64,000 nt of DNA, taken from NCBI RefSeq assembly GCF_000620645.1, contig NZ_KK211159.1, positions 813,321-877,320 on the forward strand, given 5' to 3'. Numbering within the stretch: position 1 is the stretch's first letter; each line of letters begins with the position of its first letter. The translations under genes and the position numbers were made by a program. The DNA comes from Nocardioides sp. URHA0032. Lineage in GTDB: Bacteria; Actinomycetota; Actinomycetes; Propionibacteriales; Nocardioidaceae. Shown piece after piece: positions 15,831 through 24,799 of the stretch. Below the pieces are notes generated by a model. The model saw only the letters and a list, made by a program, of their open reading frames with translations, searched no databases and was not told where the DNA came from.

Positions 15831-18800
15831 TCAGCGCAGGCCGATGTTGACGAAGTAGGTCTGCCCGTCGTCGAGCTTGACCCCGATCCGCCAGTAGTTA
15901 CCGCCCGTCCCCGTCTTCCAGTTGTAGATGTACTGGTTCGCCGAGGCGTCGTACCGGTACGTCGAGCCGCTGTCGGCGGACGCGGTGTACACGGTCTCGT
16001 CGACCGGCGCCGTGGTCGCCCCGCCCTTGACCGGCGTGAGCCAGGTCGGGGCGGCCACGGGCTGGACCGGTGTCCCGTCGACACGGAGCAGCTGGAACTT
16101 CACCGGCACGGTGCTGCCGGCCTTGAAGGTGCTGGTGCTGCCCTGGTCGTGGGCGGTGTCGTTGATCGGCTGCAGGAAGCCGCCGAACCTGTAGACGACC
16201 TGGTAGGACCCGGTCACCGTGCTGGAGTTGCCGGCCTTGTCCGTCGCGGTCGCGGTGTAGGCGAACGTGCCGGTCCCGTTGGTGTTGCCGCCGGAGACCT
16301 TGACCGTGCAGGACGCCAGCCCGGAGACGGTGTCCTTCGCAGTGCAGGTCGCCGCTGGGACGCCACCCAAGGTGTACGTCGCGCCCTGGACGTTCACGTC
16401 CGCGGTGGTCAGCGTCGGGGCGTCCGTGTCGACCTTCAGGCCGGTGATCGAGGCGGTCGCGGTGTTGCCGGCGCGGTCGGCGACGGTCCCACTCGCTCCT
16501 CCTGTGGTGCCGTTGGCCGTTACCGTGACCGGGCTCGGGCAGGCCGTCGCGGCGATGCCGGACAGCGTGTCGGAGCAGGTGAACGTCACGGTCGGCGCGG
16601 TCCGGTACCAACCCTCGCTGCCGAGCGTGCCACCGGCGACGGCGCCGGAGATGGTCGGCCTGGTCTTGTCCAGCTTGACCGTCACCTTGTCGGTGCCGAC
16701 GTTGCCTGCGGTGTCCTTCGCGGTACCCACCACTTCCTGGCCGGCCGTCTCCGTCGAGACCGTGACGGGCTGGGTGACGCCCGCAATCCCGGAACCCTTG
16801 TCGTCGTCGGTCGCGGCGAAGGTGACCGTGACGTTGCTGTTGTTCCAGTCGTCGGCGTTCGGGACCGGGGACAGACTGTGGCTCACCGTCGGAGCGATGT
16901 TGTCCCACTTGAGCGCGACCGTGTTCACCGGCTCGACGTTCCCGGCATTGTCGACCGCGTGGTACTTCACGCTGCCGGCACCGGTCCCGGTCAGCGGGAC
17001 GCTGACCGTCGTCGAGCTGCCTGGCACGGTCTGCTCGGCACCGCCGTCGACGCTGTACCGGAGCTCCCTGACCCCGGAGAGCCCGGCCTGGTCGGTCGCG
17101 GAGATCACCACGTCGGCGGTGTCGCCCGTGCACCACTCGTTGACGGCAGTGCAGGTGTTGTCGGCCGTGCTGGTCGGCGCGCTCCCGTCGACGTTGATGC
17201 CATCGACCGTCCGGGCCGCACCGATGTTCCCCGCCACGTCCCGAGGTCGGTCGCTGGTCACCGACTGGCCGGCACCGTCGCCTCTCACGGTCTTGCTGGT
17301 CGGGCAGGACGCGACACCGGACAGGTTGTCCGTGCAGGTGAAGTCGACGACGACCTGGTCGCGGTACCAGCCCGCGGGGTTCGGCTGCATCGTCGGCCCG
17401 CCGGTGACCACCGGCGCCGTGCGGTCGATGTTGATGCCACCGACCGCCACAGGAACGCTTACGTTGCCGGCCTTGTCCGCGATCGTGACCGGGTCGGTGG
17501 ACAGCCCCGTGCCCTCGCCCGTCACCCGGCTCGGAGCAGGCTGCGTCTCCGGGTCGATCTGCGAGAGCCCGTCGTCCCCTACCCACGTGACGGACACATC
17601 GTCGCGGTACCAGTCGACGTCGTTCCTGGATCCGCTCGCAGCGGGGAGGACTCCGGTGAGCGTCGGCCGGACGGTGTCGATGTCGATGCCGGACACGGTC
17701 GCCGAGCTGCTGTTGCCTGCGACGTCGACCGCGTCACCGGTCACGCTCTGGTTGACCCCGTCGTTGGGGAGGGTGGTGTCCCCGGCGCAGCCGGCCACCC
17801 CGGTCTGGAGGCCCGAGCCGACGTCGGCGCAGGTGAACTTCACGTCCACCGGTGTGTTGTTCCACCCGGCCGCGTTCGGAGCGGGCGTCGCCTTCCCGGT
17901 GATGGTCGGCGCGTCGGTGTCGACGTTGACCGCGATCGTGTTGGTGGTGGCGCGCGCCTCGGTGTTACCGGCGAGGTCGGCGCTCCAATACGTGATCGTG
18001 TGCTCACCGGTGGAGAGGTTCTGGATGAACGGGTCTCCGTAGGTCAGGACCGGCCCACCGTCGACCTGGTAGTAGGTCGCGGCCACACCCGAGCCGTTGT
18101 CGGTCGCCTTGAAGGCGACCGGGATGCCGCTGACCACGAACCAGCCGGACTCCGGGGAGATCGGGTTGACGACGGTGGTCTCGGGGGCGGTCTTGTCGAC
18201 CTTGAGCTCGAGCGGCGTACCGGCGACCTCGGTGTTGCCCGCCGCGTCCACGCTCCAGAACGAGACGGTGTGCTCACCCTCGCCGACCGAGAACGGTCCG
18301 CCGTAGGTCTTCGTCTCGTCGCCGTCGATCCGGTAGTAGGTGGTCACGGCGCCGCGGAGGTTGTCGCTGCCGTGCAGCGTCACCTGGACGTCGTCGCCGT
18401 ACCAGCCGGCCTCGTTGGCGCCGGCCACGTCGGCGGTGGTCACCGGAGCCGTCCGGTCGATCTTGATGCCGCCGACCGTCCGGACGACGCTGTTGCCCGC
18501 GACGTCGGTGCAGCTGGCGGTGGCGGACAGGTTGTCGCCCTCGCCGCTGACCCGGCTGTCGGCCGGGGCGTCCGCGACGCCTGAGAGGCCGTCGGTGCAG
18601 GACCAGGAGACGGTGACGTCGTCGGTGTGCCACCCCGACGGGACGTCCGCAGTGAGGGTCGGCGCCGTCGTGTCGATGTCGATGCCGGAGACGCTGACGC
18701 TGCTGGTGTTGCCGGCGGCGTCGGTCGCCGAGGCGCTCGCGGTCTGGTGAGCGCCCTCGCGGAGCACGGTCGGCTCCGGGCTCCCAGCCACGCCTGAGAG

Positions 18801-20543
18801 CGGGTCGGTGGCGGTGTAGGTGACGGTGACGTCGTCGCGGTACCACCCGGCAGCGTTCTTGGTGCCGGCGACGTCCGCCGTCAGCGTCGGGCGGGTCTTG
18901 TCGATCCGCACGGTGGTGGAGTCGCTCGCCGAATTGCCCGCGTTGTCGCGGGCCGCTCCCGCGATGGTGTACTCGCCCTCGGCGCTCTTCGAGACCGGCG
19001 CGGTGCAGTCCGCGACCCCCGAGCCGCCCTGGTCGCCGCACACGAACGTGACGGTGACGTCCTGGTTCGTCCACGTCCCGGCGGTGTACGACGGCGGCGC
19101 GACGGTGTGGGTGATGGTGGGCGCGGTCCTGTCGATCCGCACGACCGCTGTCTGCAGCGCCTCGGTGTTGCCCGCCCTGTCGGTGCTGCGGTAGGTGACG
19201 GTGTGCTCACCTTCGGTGGCGAGGCTGATGCTGGTGCCGTCCTGGAGCGGGCCGCCGTCGACGGCGTACTGGGTCGAAGCGACGCCCGAGCCGGCGTCGG
19301 CCGGAGTCAGCTTCAGGGTGACGTTGCCGTCGGTCCAGGTGCTCGAGCCGCCGGTGATCCCGGTGGTCGGCGCGGTCCGGTCGATGTTGACCGGCGGAGC
19401 GCTCGTGGCGGTCGTGCCGAGGCCGGCGCCGTTCTTCACGGTCACACTGCTGGTGAGGTTGCTGCCCTCACCGGAGATCGTGGTGTCGGCCGGCTGGGTC
19501 GGGATGCCGGACTCGGCGTCGGACGCGGTCCAGTGGATCGTGACGTCGTCCCGGTACCAGCCGGAGGTGTTCGGCTGGGTCGTCGGCGAGCCCGACAGCT
19601 GCGGCGGGGTGGTGTCGCCCGCTTGGACCGCGATCGTCGTGGACGCCGTGTTGCCGGCCTTGTCGGTGGCCGTGCCGGTGACGTTGCCGGAGGTCCGCAC
19701 CGTCACCTGGTTGGTCGAGCTGCCGGTGGCGAGGCAGGTGGCGACACCCGACGCCTGCTGCTGGCCCGAGCTGCTGTCGCTGCACGTGAAGGTGACCGTC
19801 ACGCTGCCGTCGGGGTTGCGGACCGAGGCGCCGCTGATGGACGGGTTCGCCTTGTCGATGCGCACGTCCACCGTGCCAGTGCCCGTGTTGCCGAGCCTGT
19901 CGGTGGCGGTCGACGTCCTGGTGACGATGCCGTTCGACGACTCGGTGCTCGAAGCCGGCGACGGACCCGACGCCACGCCCGCTCCCGCGTCCGCGGCGGA
20001 CCAGGTCAGCGTCGTGTTGGCGCGGTTCCAACCGTTCGTGTTGGCCGACGGGCTGAGCGTCGGCGTAAGCACGGGCCCGGTGTTGTCCGAGGTGTACGAC
20101 ACCTGCACCGTGGTGGTCCCCCCGCTGCAGTTGCCGTTGCCCTGGTTGAAGCTGGGCGACACGCCGACGTTGAAGTTCTGCACGCTGTCGCCGGCGGCGG
20201 CGGTGCCGTTGAACGTCCAGGACGTCCTCGAGGAGGTGGAGGTCGTGGTGCCAGTGAATCCGGTCGGGGGCGTGATGCACTTCGCGCCGTCCGGCGTGCT
20301 GACCGTCAGGATCAGCGCCGCGCCCGACTTGGCGAACAGGACGCTGCCGGTGGTGGCAGTGCCGGCGCCGCCGCTGAACGCCGCGGTCGGCGCCGTGGCG
20401 GCCGAGGCCGGGACGACGGCGGCAGCGCCGAGCACGGTGGCCGCTGCCGCCGTCACGGCGAACAGCGCGCGGCCCCGTCGACGAGCACTCCCCCGCGGTG
20501 TCCTCTTGAGCCGACCCCGCTGGGCGGCATGTGTCGATGACAT
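15831..20543 (-). CDS. Very large secreted Ig-like repeat protein with PxKF C-terminal domain
   Basis: The 1570-residue product has a Sec signal peptide (twin-Arg-rich basic start, hydrophobic stretch, PASAA cleavage region near residue 49), about 16 Ig-like modules and a C-terminal PxKF-type domain (FGGFLQPINDT...GSTVPVKFQL). It ends in NIGLR with no LPXTG or membrane anchor, so it is released or held non-covalently. Each module repeats GWYRDDVTV, a cysteine-containing strand, SGVA, EG and DxAGN, and ends IDxTxP. The start has a good site (GGAGGGG, 7 nt before ATG). It lies next to the pilus locus on the same strand. An adhesive or matrix role is inferred. Confidence 0.9.
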   Translation of the reverse strand: MSSTHAAQRGRLKRTPRGSARRRGRALFAVTAAAATVLGAAAVVPASAATAPTAAFSGGAGTATTGSVLFAKSGAALILTVSTPDGAKCITPPTGFTGTTTSTSSRTSWTFNGTAAAGDSVQNFNVGVSPSFNQGNGNCSGGTTTVQVSYTSDNTGPVLTPTLSPSANTNGWNRANTTLTWSAADAGAGVASGPSPASSTESSNGIVTRTSTATDRLGNTGTGTVDVRIDKANPSISGASVRNPDGSVTVTFTCSDSSSGQQQASGVATCLATGSSTNQVTVRTSGNVTGTATDKAGNTASTTIAVQAGDTTPPQLSGSPTTQPNTSGWYRDDVTIHWTASDAESGIPTQPADTTISGEGSNLTSSVTVKNGAGLGTTATSAPPVNIDRTAPTTGITGGSSTWTDGNVTLKLTPADAGSGVASTQYAVDGGPLQDGTSISLATEGEHTVTYRSTDRAGNTEALQTAVVRIDRTAPTITHTVAPPSYTAGTWTNQDVTVTFVCGDQGGSGVADCTAPVSKSAEGEYTIAGAARDNAGNSASDSTTVRIDKTRPTLTADVAGTKNAAGWYRDDVTVTYTATDPLSGVAGSPEPTVLREGAHQTASASATDAAGNTSSVSVSGIDIDTTAPTLTADVPSGWHTDDVTVSWSCTDGLSGVADAPADSRVSGEGDNLSATASCTDVAGNSVVRTVGGIKIDRTAPVTTADVAGANEAGWYGDDVQVTLHGSDNLRGAVTTYYRIDGDETKTYGGPFSVGEGEHTVSFWSVDAAGNTEVAGTPLELKVDKTAPETTVVNPISPESGWFVVSGIPVAFKATDNGSGVAATYYQVDGGPVLTYGDPFIQNLSTGEHTITYWSADLAGNTEARATTNTIAVNVDTDAPTITGKATPAPNAAGWNNTPVDVKFTCADVGSGLQTGVAGCAGDTTLPNDGVNQSVTGDAVDVAGNSSSATVSGIDIDTVRPTLTGVLPAASGSRNDVDWYRDDVSVTWVGDDGLSQIDPETQPAPSRVTGEGTGLSTDPVTIADKAGNVSVPVAVGGINIDRTAPVVTGGPTMQPNPAGWYRDQVVVDFTCTDNLSGVASCPTSKTVRGDGAGQSVTSDRPRDVAGNIGAARTVDGINVDGSAPTSTADNTCTAVNEWCTGDTADVVISATDQAGLSGVRELRYSVDGGAEQTVPGSSTTVSVPLTGTGAGSVKYHAVDNAGNVEPVNTVALKWDNIAPTVSHSLSPVPNADDWNNSNVTVTFAATDDDKGSGIAGVTQPVTVSTETAGQEVVGTAKDTAGNVGTDKVTVKLDKTRPTISGAVAGGTLGSEGWYRTAPTVTFTCSDTLSGIAATACPSPVTVTANGTTGGASGTVADRAGNTATASITGLKVDTDAPTLTTADVNVQGATYTLGGVPAATCTAKDTVSGLASCTVKVSGGNTNGTGTFAYTATATDKAGNSSTVTGSYQVVYRFGGFLQPINDTAHDQGSTSTFKAGSTVPVKFQLLRVDGTPVQPVAAPTWLTPVKGGATTAPVDETVYTASADSGSTYRYDASANQYIYNWKTGTGGNYWRIGVKLDDGQTYFVNIGLR
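16200..20150 (-). repeat. Tandem array of about 16 Ig-like modules within the surface protein
   Basis: Modules of roughly 70-95 codons recur through the gene. Shared landmarks are GW(Y/N)xxxxVxV, D...SG(V/I)A, EG and D(K/R/V)AGN before IDxTxPT. About half carry a Cys pair (for example FTCSD...C), suggesting intra-module disulfides. Boundaries were judged by eye and are approximate. Confidence 0.75.
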
Positions 20544-20616
20544 TGGTGTTCCCCTCCGGCTGATTTCCCTTGTGTGATCGACCGTAAGAACCTCTCGGTG
20601 CCCCGGGGAAGCGATC

Positions 20617-20640
20617 CGGCGTTCAACAACCTGAACGCCG
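20617..20640. promoter_or_regulatory. Inverted repeat GTTCA-N6-TGAAC, site 1
   Basis: A 9-bp arm CGGCGTTCA and its exact complement flank 6 nt. It lies 49 nt beyond the pilD stop and 74 nt upstream of the surface-protein start (both genes on the minus strand). It could be an operator or a terminator hairpin. Its core is repeated 42 bp away. Confidence 0.55.
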
Positions 20641-20661
20641 ATCGAGCCCGCCTGCGGTCGC

Positions 20662-20679
20662 TGTTCAAAGACCTGAACA
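20662..20679. promoter_or_regulatory. Inverted repeat GTTCA-N6-TGAAC, site 2
   Basis: TGTTCA-AAGACC-TGAACA has 6-bp arms, and the 16-bp core shares 14 bases with site 1. The core-to-core distance of 42 bp equals four helical turns, which would put two bound dimers on the same face of the DNA. Confidence 0.5.
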
Positions 20680-20688
20680 CCGCGTCGG

Positions 20689-21474
20689 CTACGCGCCGAT
20701 GCGGTCCAGATAGACCTGCCCGATCCCGCTCGCCCCGAGGATGGACGCCCACGCCGCGAGCAGCATGAACGGTCCGAACGGCACTGCCGTCTTCCGGTCC
20801 GCTCGTCGGTTCGCCATCAGCAGCACCCCAGCGACGGCCCCCAGGAAGAAGGCGCCGATCGCACCCACCAGGAACGCTCCCCACGACAGCGCCGCCGTCA
20901 TCCCGCCGACCACGCCGGCGAGCTTCACGTCCCCGAAGCCCATGCTCCGCGGGGCGACCATCGCCACCGCGAAGAAGAACCCGAAGAGCACCACCGCGCC
21001 GATCCCGGCCCGGACCAGGCCATGTCCGCCGAGGCCGACCGCCAGGAGGACCCCGAGCACCGGGTACGTCGGCAGCACGATGACGTTCGGCAGCCGGTGC
21101 ACGTCGAGGTCGATCAGTGTCAGCGCCACCGCGATCCCGGCGAACACCAGATATGCCGCGAGCAACAGCGGTCGGTCGGCGAAGCGCCAGCCCGCCAGCG
21201 CGAACAGCGCCCCCGTCGCCGCCTCGACGACCGGATATCGCGCACTGATCGCCAGCCCGCAGTCGTAGCAGCGGCCACGCAGCACCAGCCAGCCCAGCAC
21301 CGGCACGTTGTGACGCGCCCGGATCAACGTGCGGCAGTCCGGGCATGCGGACGGCGGCCTCATCACCGACTCCCCCCGCGGCACCCGGTGGGCCACCACG
21401 TTGACGAAGGACCCCACGCACAGCCCGAGCACGCCGGCCAGGACCGCGACCACGGTCGGAGGCGCGCCGGTCAT
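20689..21474 (-). CDS. pilD: Type IV prepilin leader peptidase / N-methyltransferase
   Basis: PilD cleaves type IV prepilins after the leader Gly and methylates the new N-terminus. The 261-residue membrane protein has the N-terminal methylase-type domain with two CxxC pairs (44/47, 69/72) that bind zinc, and both peptidase aspartates, in TLIDLDVHRLPN (Asp122 or 124) and GFGDVKL (Asp182). The ATG overlaps the previous stop by 4 nt. It is the last gene of the pilus operon and processes the pilin-like proteins encoded upstream. Confidence 0.95.
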   Translation of the reverse strand: MTGAPPTVVAVLAGVLGLCVGSFVNVVAHRVPRGESVMRPPSACPDCRTLIRARHNVPVLGWLVLRGRCYDCGLAISARYPVVEAATGALFALAGWRFADRPLLLAAYLVFAGIAVALTLIDLDVHRLPNVIVLPTYPVLGVLLAVGLGGHGLVRAGIGAVVLFGFFFAVAMVAPRSMGFGDVKLAGVVGGMTAALSWGAFLVGAIGAFFLGAVAGVLLMANRRADRKTAVPFGPFMLLAAWASILGASGIGQVYLDRIGA

Positions 21475-23552
21475 CGTTGCTCCGCCCAGCTCATGATCCC
21501 GACCTTCCTCTTCCCGGGCGTCGGGTCGACGATCCCGGCACCGGTGACGGCGTCGGTGAACTGGACGCGCGACGTCAGCACCGGCGTTCCTGTGGTGTCG
21601 CAGGGATCTGTGCCAGTGCACAAGTAGGTCTTGAGATCCACCGCGGTGACCTCCGAGCCGAGTCCGTAGCCGACGTCTGGGAGGGACACCAGCGGGTATC
21701 CGAACGTCTGGGTCGGCTGCGACTGGAAACTCACACCCCAGGCGAGGAGCCCCCAGCGGAAGGCGATCAGGGCATTCGAACCACTGCCGGGGGTGAGCGT
21801 GACGTTGCCGTTCGGCGCATAGGTCGCCCCTTCGACGACGAAGATGCCATTGAAGTTGCCGCCTTGCTGCCGGATGAAGTTCCCGGTCACGGCTGCCCGG
21901 AGGGCCTTCGGGACGTAGGACACCGCGAGGGTCACCTTGTCGATCGAGACCATGTCGCTGTTGCTCCCGCTCGCCAGGAGCAGCTGGATGGTCGGCGTGG
22001 ACACGTCGAACGAACCGGTCTGGAACTTGGCCGCGAGCAGGCTCGTGACGTCGGTGTCGGCTCCCGACGCGCTGACGGCGATGGGGGCAGGGGCCGTCAC
22101 CCCAGCGACGCCCGCCTTGAACGTGCCGCCGGCAGTGAGACCGGAGGTGTAGGTGACGTTCAGCTTCGCTGAGGTGACGGTTGCTCCCACCGGGATCGTG
22201 CTGAGCCCGGCGAAGTTGCGGAGGTCGAGCTCGCCGGTGTTGTTCTTCTTCGTCGCCGTCCACTGTGCGGTCAGGCTGTCGCCTCCCGTGACCACTGCCG
22301 CCGCAAGCGTCGGCCCGGTCGGTCCGCCGTTCGGATTGGGGACGAACGCGTCGTTCTGGTTGCTCACCGTCGGCTTGGTGGTCACGTCCGAGGCGGCGAC
22401 CGGACCCACCGCAACCGCGGCCGGCGTCGAGCCCGTCTGCTGTTGGAAGATCGTCATCGGGGGGGCGCCGCCGTTGGACGGTCCGCAGAGCTCCACACGG
22501 CCCGTGTCCTCGACAGTGATATTGCTGCTCGCGCCGAAGACGAACTGGACGCCGGCCGTGCTCGGCGTGTCGATCGGGCTCCGACAAGCCCCTGGCATGG
22601 AGTGCCCGGCGACCAGCTCGCCACCGATAACCGTCTTCGCGATGTCCCAGGTGACACCGTCCGCGAAGTCGAAGTAGTACTGACCGCTCGCGAAGTGCGC
22701 GACCGAGCAGGCATTCACAGCCGCCGTCAGTGCCGCACCGTTGTTGTAGAAGCCAGGCTGGAACTCGCACCCCACCGTGGCTGCCGGATCACGGTAGGGA
22801 GGCACAGCGCTCAGCGGCGATGCTGCCGCGGAGGGCACGGTCATCGTGCCGGAGCAGGCGGGAACGAACTTGCCTCCACCGCTCGTGGTGCAGGCCCCGT
22901 TCGCGGAGATGGCGGTGTCGGACCGGACGGTGCCGTTCGTGACCGAGATGTTCGTGTTCGAGGCGATGCCCCCGCGGATCGGCATCGTTCCGCCGCTGCC
23001 GAGAGGCTTGAGGATCATGCCGTCCTGTGCGATCACGGCAGAGTTGCCGACGGTGGTCAGCGCGCTCGAGAACGGGTCGGTCACGGGAAGCTTCTTGATC
23101 ACGATCCCGTCCGAGCCGAACAGGCCTGTCCCCTTGACCGGCGTGCAGACCACCGTCGCGGTCTGTACGGGTCCACCGCTCTGCGTGGGCGGATACACGT
23201 TCGGCATCGTGAGCTGGGTCATCGCTGCACCGGAGCTCGCGACTTTGCCGAAGCAGCCCGTTCCGTCGGTGTTGTTGTCGTACACCCAGCCGTGCGGGGT
23301 GCCCGAGGGATAGCTAGCGTCGGGGGTGTTGGCGTTCTCACCCAAGCGGATCGTGTTGATGGCGATCTTGGTCGCGGTGTCCGCGGCGTACGCCGTCCCC
23401 GCTACCTTGCGGAGGCCGACGGTCGCCGTGAAGTTCGTGCTGCCCTGGGTGAGCAGGGCCCCCGTGACCAGGGCGACGCTCGTGATGATGATCAGGACGA
23501 TGACGAGAATTGCGCCATCGTCGGATGCGCCCGACCGGTGTCGTTGCATCAT
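21471..23552 (-). CDS. Large PilX-like minor pilin or pilus-tip protein
   Basis: The 693-residue protein starts with a short basic leader, DDG, and one hydrophobic helix (AILVIVLIIITSVALVTGALL) in the position of a class III/type IV pilin helix. The Glu5 of normal pilins is absent, as in some PilX/GspK-like minor pilins. The rest is a long Ser/Thr/Gly-rich extracellular part with several cysteines (for example ACSGTM, NACSV, CTGTDPCD). Two ATG codons in tandem start it. It lies between the PilW-like gene and pilD and overlaps pilD by 4 nt. It is a candidate tip adhesin; this is inferred from position and size. Confidence 0.72.
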   Translation of the reverse strand: MMQRHRSGASDDGAILVIVLIIITSVALVTGALLTQGSTNFTATVGLRKVAGTAYAADTATKIAINTIRLGENANTPDASYPSGTPHGWVYDNNTDGTGCFGKVASSGAAMTQLTMPNVYPPTQSGGPVQTATVVCTPVKGTGLFGSDGIVIKKLPVTDPFSSALTTVGNSAVIAQDGMILKPLGSGGTMPIRGGIASNTNISVTNGTVRSDTAISANGACTTSGGGKFVPACSGTMTVPSAAASPLSAVPPYRDPAATVGCEFQPGFYNNGAALTAAVNACSVAHFASGQYYFDFADGVTWDIAKTVIGGELVAGHSMPGACRSPIDTPSTAGVQFVFGASSNITVEDTGRVELCGPSNGGAPPMTIFQQQTGSTPAAVAVGPVAASDVTTKPTVSNQNDAFVPNPNGGPTGPTLAAAVVTGGDSLTAQWTATKKNNTGELDLRNFAGLSTIPVGATVTSAKLNVTYTSGLTAGGTFKAGVAGVTAPAPIAVSASGADTDVTSLLAAKFQTGSFDVSTPTIQLLLASGSNSDMVSIDKVTLAVSYVPKALRAAVTGNFIRQQGGNFNGIFVVEGATYAPNGNVTLTPGSGSNALIAFRWGLLAWGVSFQSQPTQTFGYPLVSLPDVGYGLGSEVTAVDLKTYLCTGTDPCDTTGTPVLTSRVQFTDAVTGAGIVDPTPGKRKVGIMSWAEQR

Positions 23553-24262
23553 CCCTGCCTCGTCTCTGCGGTCAGTGTGGACGTGTAGCCGGTGCCGCTA
23601 GGCACCGCCTTGCCCGTGTCCTGGACGACCAGGGTGATCGAGATCGTCGACGGGAACGGGCTGACGCCGGTGCACGAGGTGGTGCTCCCGTCGTCCTTGG
23701 CGCAGCTGACGATCCGGGTCGGATCCAGCATTCCCGTCGCGGGGTCGGTGAGCGACGCGGGGTCGATCAGGTGTGCGACCGGGGTGCTCGTCGTCGAGCC
23801 GCTGCCGCAGCGCGTGCGCCAGAGCTCGGTGCGGGTCCCTACCGTCTTGGTGAAGTAGACCGCCGCACTGATCGTCGCATCCCACGTCGCTTCTGGTGCG
23901 GTGCTCGGCGTGGTCGACGGATAGTCGTTCCACGCAAGGCCGACCACTGTGGTGCCGGCCGGACTCGCGCAGGCGCTGGCCACGCCGGACGGCGCCGGGC
24001 CACTCTTCCAGACGGACGGCCGCAGTGCCAGCGACGGCGTCCCCGCACGGAGCCCGGCGCTGCTGACGTCCTGCTGCCAGTAGGCCGACACGAACTGCTG
24101 GTCGGTGGACTCGTTGAGCCGGGCACTGGATTCGTTGCTGACGCGAAGGTACTGGAACAACACACCGGTGATCGCCACCGTGACGATGCTCATGATCGTG
24201 ACCGTGATCACCAGCTCGATGAGCGTGAAGCCGTCGTCCCAGCTCCGGCGAGCGGTCAGCAT
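23549..24262 (-). CDS. PilW-like minor pilin
   Basis: The 237-residue protein has a canonical prepilin leader, MLTARRSWDDG then FTLIELVITVTIMS, with cleavage after Gly11 and Glu5 of the mature form present (Glu16). The large C-terminal domain with four or more cysteines resembles PilW/PilJ-type minor pilins that prime pilus assembly. The ATG overlaps the end of the PilV-like gene by 7 nt, and the stop overlaps the start of the next gene by 4 nt. Confidence 0.85.
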   Translation of the reverse strand: MLTARRSWDDGFTLIELVITVTIMSIVTVAITGVLFQYLRVSNESSARLNESTDQQFVSAYWQQDVSSAGLRAGTPSLALRPSVWKSGPAPSGVASACASPAGTTVVGLAWNDYPSTTPSTAPEATWDATISAAVYFTKTVGTRTELWRTRCGSGSTTSTPVAHLIDPASLTDPATGMLDPTRIVSCAKDDGSTTSCTGVSPFPSTISITLVVQDTGKAVPSGTGYTSTLTAETRQG

Positions 24263-24798
24263 GGCGAGTCCGCAGGGCCGGTGCACGGGTTCCGGACGAT
24301 GAGGGTCAGCTGCTCCACCGCCTGGTCCACGCCCGTGCCCGAACTGGTCACGGTGAGGTCGATTCGCTGACTTCCGCCGTCGTCGGAGCAGGACGACGGT
24401 GAGGTCTGCCACGGCGCCGCTGTGACCGACGGAGTCCATCTCTGCGCCTTCGCCTGGGCGACCGTGTACCCGTGGGGCAGGTCGAACGTGGCGACGGCCG
24501 AGTAGTGATCGACTTCGCCGACCGTGGTGGGAGCGGCGGCACCGATGTACGCGTTGGCGCCCGCGCATGGCTTGTAGTGGCTCGGGCTCGCAGCGACGTA
24601 GCTCTGGATGGCCTCGGCCACGCTGCGGACGTACGTCCCCCCCGTGGCCTGGGTCCGGCCCATCGCGGAGGACTTCACGGCAAGGCTGAGGCCGGCGAGG
24701 ATCGCCACCGCAGCGATGCCCAGGATCACGATGGCGACGAGCATCTCGATGAGCGACTCCCCGCGGTCGCTGCTCGGGTGTATCCGGCGGGTTCGCAT
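24256..24798 (-). CDS. PilV-like minor pilin
   Basis: The 180-residue protein has a class III signal DRG-ESLIEMLVAIVILG: Gly13 precedes the cleavage site and Glu18 is the mature Glu5. The GESLIEM sequence is typical of PilV-type minor pilins in high-GC Gram-positives. The C-terminal domain has paired cysteines (SSCSDD, NPCTGPADSPC). It starts one base before the pilC stop region ends (pilC ends at 24800). Confidence 0.85.
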   Translation of the reverse strand: MRTRRIHPSSDRGESLIEMLVAIVILGIAAVAILAGLSLAVKSSAMGRTQATGGTYVRSVAEAIQSYVAASPSHYKPCAGANAYIGAAAPTTVGEVDHYSAVATFDLPHGYTVAQAKAQRWTPSVTAAPWQTSPSSCSDDGGSQRIDLTVTSSGTGVDQAVEQLTLIVRNPCTGPADSPC

Positions 24799-24799
24799 C

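Noticed and set aside
15657..20577. Long plus-strand open frames opposite the surface-protein gene
   Set aside because: High G+C makes antisense frames long. They are low-complexity (Arg/Gly/Val/Asp), while the minus frame has a signal peptide and clear repeats.
20574..20768. A 64-codon plus-strand frame with FNNLN and FKDLN
   Set aside because: The apparent peptide repeat is the translation of the two DNA palindromes, and the frame then enters pilD on the other strand.
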